Assembly: GCA_024233215.1 (NCBI GenBank)
Contig: JACKPW010000008.1
Location: 62,001-126,000, forward strand
DNA: 64,000 nucleotides
Direction of reading: 5' to 3'
Origin: Verrucomicrobiales bacterium
GTDB lineage: Bacteria > Verrucomicrobiota > Verrucomicrobiia > Limisphaerales > J093
Both the position numbers and the translations under genes were made by a program. The notes beneath the pieces were generated by a model that saw only the letters and a program-made list of their open reading frames with translations, was not told the origin of the DNA and ran no database searches. Of the stretch, positions 49,901 to 58,900 are shown piece by piece; position 1 is the first letter of the stretch; every line of letters begins with the position of its first letter.

Positions 49901-52900
49901 CACCGTCAGGGCCCCCGAAGGGTTCATCAACCGGGGCACCCTGCGACTGGCATCCATCAATGCCGCTTACCGCAGTTCCTTGAGTGTTGAGGGGGCTCCC
50001 CTGGTCAACGACTGGTCCGGGCTGGTGGACATCGCCGTGGGGAGCGGGGGCCCGCGCGAACTGGAGGCGGCCATCGTCAATCGCGGCAGCCTGCGTGTGC
50101 GACAAACCGCCACCCTGGGATTGCCCGGGGAAACCCTGCTCAACCAGGGACGCTTCGAGACACTGGCCACGGCCACCCTCCGGGGCCCCCTCATGAACGC
50201 CGGCGGTGAGATCACCGGCGACGGCTCGATCTCCGGCGAGGTCGAGGCCCCTTCGGGTCGGATCCAGCCCACCGGCAACCTGGTCGTGAACGGCACGATG
50301 AACGTGGGAACCGGCACGGTCCTCGACGTCCTCCTCGGCACGGGCAAGCTCACCGTGAACGGCCCGCTCGCTTTCAACGGACTTGTCCGGGCCCGGTTCC
50401 CCGAGGACTTCGAGCCGGCCGCCGGCACTCGGTTCGAAGTCGCGCGGGCCTCGGCACTGGGCGGCGAAGGCGTCCGGTTCGAGCTTCCCACCCTGCCTCC
50501 GGACCTGCGGTGGGCCACCGAATTCACCACTGCCATCACCCTGGTCATCCAGGCCTCCGATGCCACCCGCCCGCTCGGCGGCACCCTCTCGGATGAGAAC
50601 GGTCAACCCGCCGCCGGCGTGGTCATCCAGGCAACCCAGACGCCCCCCAATGGATTACTGGCCGAATTCTGGAACGGCGACTCCGTTCCCGCGGAGGAAC
50701 CCGTTGCCCGCCGGATCACTTCGGAGATCAACTACAACTGGGCCGGTAACGCGCCCGACTACCGCGTGGACGCCGACCATTTCGTGGCCCGCTGGACCGG
50801 ACGCCTCGTCGCGCCGGAGAGCGGCGACTACACCCTGCGCACCCGCTCCAACGACGGCGTACGGCTGTGGCTCGATGAAGCACTCCTCATCGATGATTGG
50901 GAGATCCAGTCGGAGGCGGTGAACGAGGTCACCGTGACGCTGGAAGCCGGCATCCCCCGTGACCTGCGGGTGGAGTTCTTCGAATCCAGCGGCACGGCCT
51001 TGATGGCGTTGGAGTGGACCGGTCCGGGCGTGGACGGGATCATTCCGGAAAATGTCCTGCGGTTGCCGGAGGATCTCTCGCGGGTTCCCCTCACCAACAT
51101 CCTCCTGGTGAACGCCGTCACCGGCCCCGATGGCCGCTACTCGGTGCTTCTGCCACCCGGAGACTGGCAGGTGCAGCCCGTGGGTCTGGAGGCACCCGGC
51201 TTCGCAGAGGTCGAACCGGTCACCGTGGTGGGCGGCGCGGATCCGGTGACGGTTGATTTCACGCTCCTGCCACGCGTGCTGTCGGGTCCACCGGACCTGA
51301 TCGCCGTCGATCTGCAGGCCCCGCCGGAAGCGGCGGTCGGAGGCAGCTTCGAACTCAGTTGGACCACGCGCAATGACGGCGATTCCCCGGCGACGGCGCC
51401 CTGGACGGAAACCCTGTTGTTGTCGGCGTATCCCAGCGGCTTCCGCGGTCGCGTCGTCGGCACGGTGCATCAACTGGAGGACCTGCCGGCCGGGGCCGGG
51501 GCGGAACGGCGGCTCACGGTGGAAGTGCCTTCCGACCTGCGGGGTGGTGTGTATGCGGTGGTCCGGGTGGATTCCGCGCTGCAGGTCAACGAGGAGCAAT
51601 GGGAAGCCAATAACACCACCGCCTCCGCCACCCCGGTGGAACTGCGCATCGCCGATTTGCAGGTCGTTGCGATCACTGTGCCGGAGGCCATCACCCTGGG
51701 CTCTGCCGTCACGCTCGAATACCAGGTCGAAAACACCGGTCTGGTCCCGGCCGTCGGGCCGTGGGTGGATCGCGTGCGGTTCAGCACCGGTCCTTCCGGC
51801 GGCTCCGCGATCGCGACCACCCCGGCCCCGATTGCCGGGCCGCTCGCGCCGGGCGAGCACTACGTCAACACGGTGGAGGTCCTGCTCCCCTACGCCCCCG
51901 CCGACCAGGCCGGCAACCGCTATTTCATCGTCGACACCGACTTCGGCGGTGCGGTGCCGGAGGAAAGTGACGCCAACAACAGTGGCGTCAGCAACCCCGT
52001 CCCGGCGGCACTGCCTCCCCCCGCGGATCTGGTGGTCACCTCCGTGGTCGCGCCCGCGGAGATCCCGGCGGGACTCCCAATCTGGGTGCAGTGGAGCGTG
52101 CGCAATGACGGCGTCGCCGATGCCATCGGCCCCTGGTCCGACGGCCTGCAACTCGCAGAAGCCGCCGATTCCCCGGATTCCTTCGAAATGACCCGCGTCC
52201 CCTTCACCGGACGCATTGCCCCCGGCGTAACCCTGGTTCGCTCCAACCTCGTGCTGGTGCCGCCGGTCCTCGCGGGAAGTCATTTCGTCCGGGTCCGCGC
52301 CGACATCGCAAACCAACTCCGCGAGGACGATGAGGTGGGGAACAACCTGGGAGCCGCTCCGGAAGCATCCCTTGTCACGGCGCCAAATCTCGTCATCGAG
52401 TCGCTGACCGTGCCGCCCAACGCGATGGCGGGTGAGGAGATCGAAGTCTCCTGGACCGTGCGCAACGCCGGAACCGCGCCCGTTCCGTCGGCCTGGCTTG
52501 ACCGGATGTTCTTCGAAAGTCCCACCAGCGCAATTCTCCAGATCGCGGCGATCCGTGCGAACGTCGCCCTGTTGCCGCCCGACGGCGTCTACGAAGGGGA
52601 AGCCACGATTCGTCTGCCACTGGTGTCCGGGTTGGCGCCCGCCCCCTGCACGCTGACCCTGCTCACCGATGCGGCCGGGGATGTGGCAGAGGCAGACGAG
52701 ACCGATAACCGCTTCGAAAGCGCCACCATCGCCATCACCTTACCGCCCCTGCCGGATCTGGAGGTCGTCGAGGTGGTCGCCCCGGAAAACCCGCGGCCCG
52801 GCGCAGAGGTTGACTTGATCTGGACCGTGGTGAACCGCGGCTCCGCCCCCGCCCTGTCGCCGTGGGTGGAAACCCTCGCCATTTCGAATGACTACCTGCC

Positions 52901-55900
52901 GGGTGGTGACCGGGTGCTCGGCAGTCTGCTGATCGAGGAACCCCTGGGGCCCGGAGCGGATCTCACCCGAAGCCTGCGCGTGCGGCTGCCCGCCGATCTC
53001 GCCGGCGAGTACTGGTTCATCGCGCACGTCGACCCCGAGGATCAAGTCATCGAACCGGACAAATCCAACAACCTCCTGGGATCGGGCAACCCCGCGGTTC
53101 TGCCTGCCAAACTGACGCTGGATCTCGCCACGCTCAACGTCCGCGAGGACGCCGCCCCCCCCACCCTCCGCGGTCGCCTCATCCGATCCGGCCCCAACAC
53201 CGACCCGCTCCTGGTCAGCCTGACCAGCAGCGATCCGAACGAGCTGACCACGCCTGAAAGCACCACCTTCCCTGCCGGGGCATCCGTGATCGATGTCGTC
53301 TTCGGAATCGTCGCGGATGGCGTGGTTGACGGCGTCAAGGTCGTCACCCTCGCGGCCACCGCTCCCGACCTGGCGGACGGCGAAGCAACGGTCACCGTGC
53401 AGGATGTGGATCGCCCGGCGCTGACCCTCACCCCGATGGCACCGTTCATCCGCGAGGGAGAAGGCGTCGATGTGGTGGTGACCCGACCGACGGCCGATCC
53501 GGCTGCGCTGTCGGTCTCGCTGGCGACCACCGATGTGGCCCTGGTGCTGCCGGACACAGTGGTGATTCCGGCGGGAGAGGCGGAAGCCACCTTCGAGGCC
53601 ATCGTGGCGGACGACGACGTGATCGGGCTCGCGCGGGAAGCGGAACTTACGGCGTTGGCGGAGGGCCACACGCTGGCGCGGACGACGGTGGAGATCCGCG
53701 ACAACGACGATCCCGGCCTCACGGTGGAAGTGGATCCAACGACATTCAGTGAATCGGCCGGCGGCCTCGCGGCGATGGGTCGGGTCACCCGCGCCCACGT
53801 CACCCCGCGTTCCCTGGTGGTGCAATTGCAGGTCAGCGACGACACTGAAGCGGTTCTGCTGCCCCAGGTCCTCATCCGCGGAGGCCAGGCCTCGACGGAG
53901 TTCTTCGTCAGTGCCGTCAATGACACCCTGCTGGACGGCGACCAGACGATCCTGCTGCGCGCCTTCGTCAATGATCCCGGCTCCAGCGCACCGGTGGCGG
54001 AGGCTGTGCCCGTCGAGTTGACGGTGACCGACGATGACGGTCCGTCACTCCGACTCGCCCTTGGCGGCACGCTCGCCCGCGAGGGCCGAAACCCGGCCCT
54101 GACCGGGGTCGTCACGCGAAACAGCACGCCCGATGAACCGCTCACCGTCGCCCTGGTGTCGGACGACCTCACCGAGGCCACCGTCCCCGCCGAGGTCATC
54201 ATCCCCGCCGGTGAGACCTCGGCAACATTCCCCGTCGCCACCCTGGAGGACGGCGTCGTGGACGGCAACCAGCGGGTTACTCTGACCGCGACGGCGGAGG
54301 GCTATTCTCCGGCCGTGCGACAGTTCACGGTGTCGGATGGTGACCTCCCTGACCTGGTGGTCAGTGAACTGGCAGTTCCCTCGTCCGGGCTCACGCGCGA
54401 TCTTTTCCAACTCTCCTATCGCATCACCAACCAGGGTTTCGACACCACCGGTGGCAGCCCGCTCCAGCGTGTCGTGCTTTCACGGGATCCGGTCCTGGAT
54501 GCCGGTGACCGGGTGATCGATGAAACGCCGTTCGCAGTGAACCTGCCTCCCGGTCAATCCTTCAGTCGGGAGCTTTCGCTGTTCCTTCCCGGCGAAACCG
54601 GCAATTGGTGGGTCTTTGTCACAACGGACGCCGACGACGTCGTCAACGAAACGCTCGAGGACAACAACACCGCCCGGTCCGGCGCGCCATTGCGCGTCGA
54701 TGCGGCCTACACCGCGACGGTTCAGACCGACATCAACTCGGCCCCGGCCGGCACCGTCATCCCGCTGTATGGTTCCGCCATGCGTCCGGACGGACAACCG
54801 GCGGCCGGTGAACTTGTCAACATCCACGTCATCGTCCGGGACGCCCGCCGCATCCTCTCCGCCCTCACGGACCTGAACGGCCGGTTCACGGCCAACTTCC
54901 AACCGCTGCCCTCGGAGGGCGGCACCTACACCATCGGCGCCGTCCATCCCGGGGTGAACACCGCGCCGGTCCAGGACACGTTCAGCATCCTCGCCCTGCG
55001 GTTGACCCCGAACTACGCCAGCCAGGTCATCCTGCCCGGCGGAGCCGCAGTGTCGGAATTCGACCTCACCAATCTCAGCGAGGAACCGCTCACCGGCATC
55101 GTCAGCAGTACCGGGGCGGTCGAGGGACTTCAGGTTCACGTCGACGCCCCCACCCAACTGGGACCCGGCGCCACCGCCCGCGTCCGGGTGACCTCGACCG
55201 TGCCCGAACCCCGCGATGCCGCCGGCCGGTTCCTGGTCATGCTGGAGAGCGTGGAGGGCGCCCGGGCCGAGGCGACCATCGATTATCTCGTGGAACTGCC
55301 GGTGCCCCGACTCGCCGCCACTCCGCACGCCTTGAAGGGGGGCATGGTCCGCGACCACCAGACCTGGGTGGAGTTCGAAATCACGAACACCGGCGGGGCC
55401 GAGACCGGCCTGCTGAATCTCACCCTCCCCGACGCCCCCTGGATGTCGGCACTGACCCCCAGCCCGATGCCGTCCCTGAAACCAGGCGAAGCAACAACGG
55501 TCACGTTGGTTCTACAGCCGGACGCCACCATGCCCTTGCAGGAATACGACGGCCGACTCGCCATCAGCAATCCGGATGTCGGCGTGCTCGTACCCTTCGT
55601 CTTCCGGCATGTGTCCGACGCCACGGGTGATCTGAGTGTGACGGTCACGGACGAAAACACCTACTACGGGGACGGGGCCAATCTGGCCGGCGCCCAGGTC
55701 AACCTGCGGGATGCCATCTCGGGGGAATCCGTCTTCACCGGCGTCAGTGACGAAACCGGTGTGTTGCGGGCCACCGACCTGCCCGAGGGCACCTACAACC
55801 TCGAGGTCACCGCGCCCAAGCACGACACCTGGCTCCAGACCATCCCGCTCAAACCCGGACAGCAAAACGACCACACGGTGTTCCTGCGCACCCAACTGCT

Positions 55901-58900
55901 TCGCTACAACTGGATCGTCGAGGAAATCGAAATCGAGGAGCGCGCCACCGTCAAACTCGAGACCATCTTCGAAACCGTCGTGCCAACCCCGGTGGTCACG
56001 GTGGACCCCGGGTTGATCGATCTCAGCGAGGTCACGGCGGATGAGGTGCAATACGAACTGAAGTTCACCAACCAGGGATTGATCGCCGCCCAGGACGTCG
56101 TCATGAATTTCGAGGACGGCACCTACTGGAGCGTGCATCCGCTGGTGGATGAAATCGGCATCATCCCCGCGAAAAGCAGCATCACCGTCCCGGTCATCTT
56201 CCGGCGCATTGCGGAACCCGAAGCGGCTCGAGGACTGGACGGCAACCCCGCCCCCCGTGGCTCCGCCTTCAGTCGCTGTCGTCCGCCCACGGTCGGGATC
56301 GACTGGCGGCTGATCTGCGGTCCCTTCGACGTCGCGTACTGGGTGCCCGTGCCCGTCGTTGACCTCGGCCTCTGCGCCGGTGGCGGCGGCGGCGGTGGGG
56401 GGGGCGGTGGGGGCGGCGGCGGTGGATGGTTTGGCATCCCCTCCGCGCCCGGTGGCGGCGGGGGCGGACGCACGGGGGGCCGACGCGACCTCCTGGTCGA
56501 CGTGCGCGTCGGAACCCGAACCCCGACCACCTACGAACGCCGGAACAAGTGCGAGTGTAGGATCGGCAGCGCCGACGTCTGTGTCACCGGTGAAGCGGGT
56601 TACAAGGGCCAGCTCAAGGGCTTCGCCCAGGAACTCGTGAACTCGGCCCTCGCCTCGCTGGCCTACACCCGGTTGCTCGGCGTGGAGGTGAACGTCAATG
56701 GCATCGGCAAAATCTGCAAGTGCTGCGCCGACGTTGAAGGCCAGGGGGTGCAGGGACTCAAGGCAGAGGCTTCGTTGAACGCCTCGATCAGCGGCAAGGT
56801 CTGGATCGGCCCCAGCCTGAACTGGGAGCAGGACGTGAGTGTTCCCGGTCTCACCGAGGCCAAGGGCACGTTCTTCGGAGGCATCGGCGCCGAGGTCGGC
56901 ATCACCGGTTACGGCACTCTCAAGGCCACCACCGAGTGCCTCCTCCAGAACCCGCAAATCTGTCTGGAAGGCGGCGTTTCCATCCCTGTGTTTGTCGGGG
57001 GGAAGATCAGCGGAGAGATTTCCGGCAAGCTCCCCAGCGGCACCGCCATCGCCGCTTCCGCCGAAGGTTCCGCCGGCTTTTCCAGCGGCGTCAGCTACAA
57101 CGCCCGGAAGTGCATCGGCCGCGGCGCGCCTCCCGGCAGCTCCGGCCTCTGCCTTGAAGCCGGCGTCGCCTCCGCCACCCTCAAGGGCGGTTATCAGGAC
57201 GTGGCGACGGGCAGGTACGTCGCATTCTCCGTCGGTGGCGAAAAGGAGGTCTGGGCACGTCAGTGTTCCGGGGAGGCCCGCCTGATCCTTCCGGAGGACC
57301 CCGCCGGCACGGACGGGGAGGTGGTGGCGGACTGGATGGGGTACGACTCGCCGGCCGCCCTGGTGGCCGCCGTCGCCCCCGATGCCGATCTCGCCGCCCT
57401 GGGCGAGCATCCCTCCGGTCCCGAGCTTTCCCGGGTCCTCATGAGCGGCCTGCCCGATTCGTCCCGGGTCGCCGCCGGGGACACCGTCCTCACCACCTCC
57501 CCGGCCCCTTCAGCGGCCGCCACCCAACAGGTCTCCTACGAGGCCGAGACCCTCTCCGCCGATGAGGCCCGCGAACGCGATGCCCTCTCCCGCTGGTCCC
57601 GCGCCCACGGCCTCGCCGGCGCCCCCGATCCCGGCGTCTGCGCCCAGGTGCGCCTCGTCCTCGAGCAGGAGGCCGTCGTCACCCGCAAGGCCATCGGTGC
57701 CACCCTCGAGGTCATCAACGAATCGGACGACACCCCCATCGAGAACCTCGGGGTCACCCTCAACCTCTATGACGCCGCCGGCAACCTCGCCAATGACCGC
57801 TTCCTCATCCTCGATCCCGAACTCACCCGCCTCTCCCTGATGGATGCGCCCACCACCGACGCCTTCATCCTCAACGGCAAGCCCTTCCAGCTCGCCCCCG
57901 CCACCACCGGCTCCGCCCGCTGGGTCATCCTCCCCCGGGACGAGGCCGCTCCCGAGGAGCCTCAGGACTACTTCGTCGGCGGCATCCTCGCCTACACCGC
58001 CGACGGCGTCCCCGGTTCGGCCGAACTGGTCCCCGGCCAGGTCACCGTTTATCCCAACGCGAAGCTCTATCTCAAATACTTCCACCAACGCGACGTCTTC
58101 GCCGATGACCCCTTCACCGACGCAATCGAGCCCTCGATCCCCTTCCTGCTCGGTGTGATGATCGAGAACCGCGGCAACGGCCTCGCCCGGAACCTCTCCA
58201 TCACCTCCGGCCAGCCCGAGATCGTCGACAACGTCAAGGGCCTGCTCATCGACTTCCACATCCTCGCCACCGAGGTCGAGGGCAAAGAGCTCACCCCATC
58301 CCTGACCGCCAACTTTGGCGATGTCGCCCCCCACAGCACCGCCATCGGTCGCTGGTATCTCAAATCCACCCTCCAGGGGCTCTTCCTCGATTACCAGGCC
58401 ACCCTTGAACACGAGGACCGGTTCGGCGAACGCGGGGCCTCCGTCTTCGAGGGGGTCGAGATTCATGAGATGATCCACCAGGTCGAGGCTCCGGGCCCCT
58501 ACGACGACGGCCGGCCCGACTTCCTCGTCAACGATGAACCCGACGACGAGGACCTGGCCGACACGGTCCATTTGAGCGATGCCACCCGGGCCCCGGTCAC
58601 CGTGGTCCGCTCGGCCACGGCCGACGGCGTCCCGAGTTCCAGCGACCTGGAGATCGAACTCACCGCCCCCCTGCCGGCGGGGTTCGCCTACCTCTGGGTG
58701 CCGGACCCGGCCGAAGGCAACTTCCGGCTCACCGGGGTGCGGCGTTCGGACGGGCGGGTGCTGGAGGTCGGCGTCAATGCCTGGACCACCGACCGCACCT
58801 TCATCGGGCAATCGCGGCCGCCCCGGCTGGAACCGCGGCTGCACCTCTTCGATCACGACAGCACCGGGCAGTACACCCTGATCTACGCCCATGACGAACA

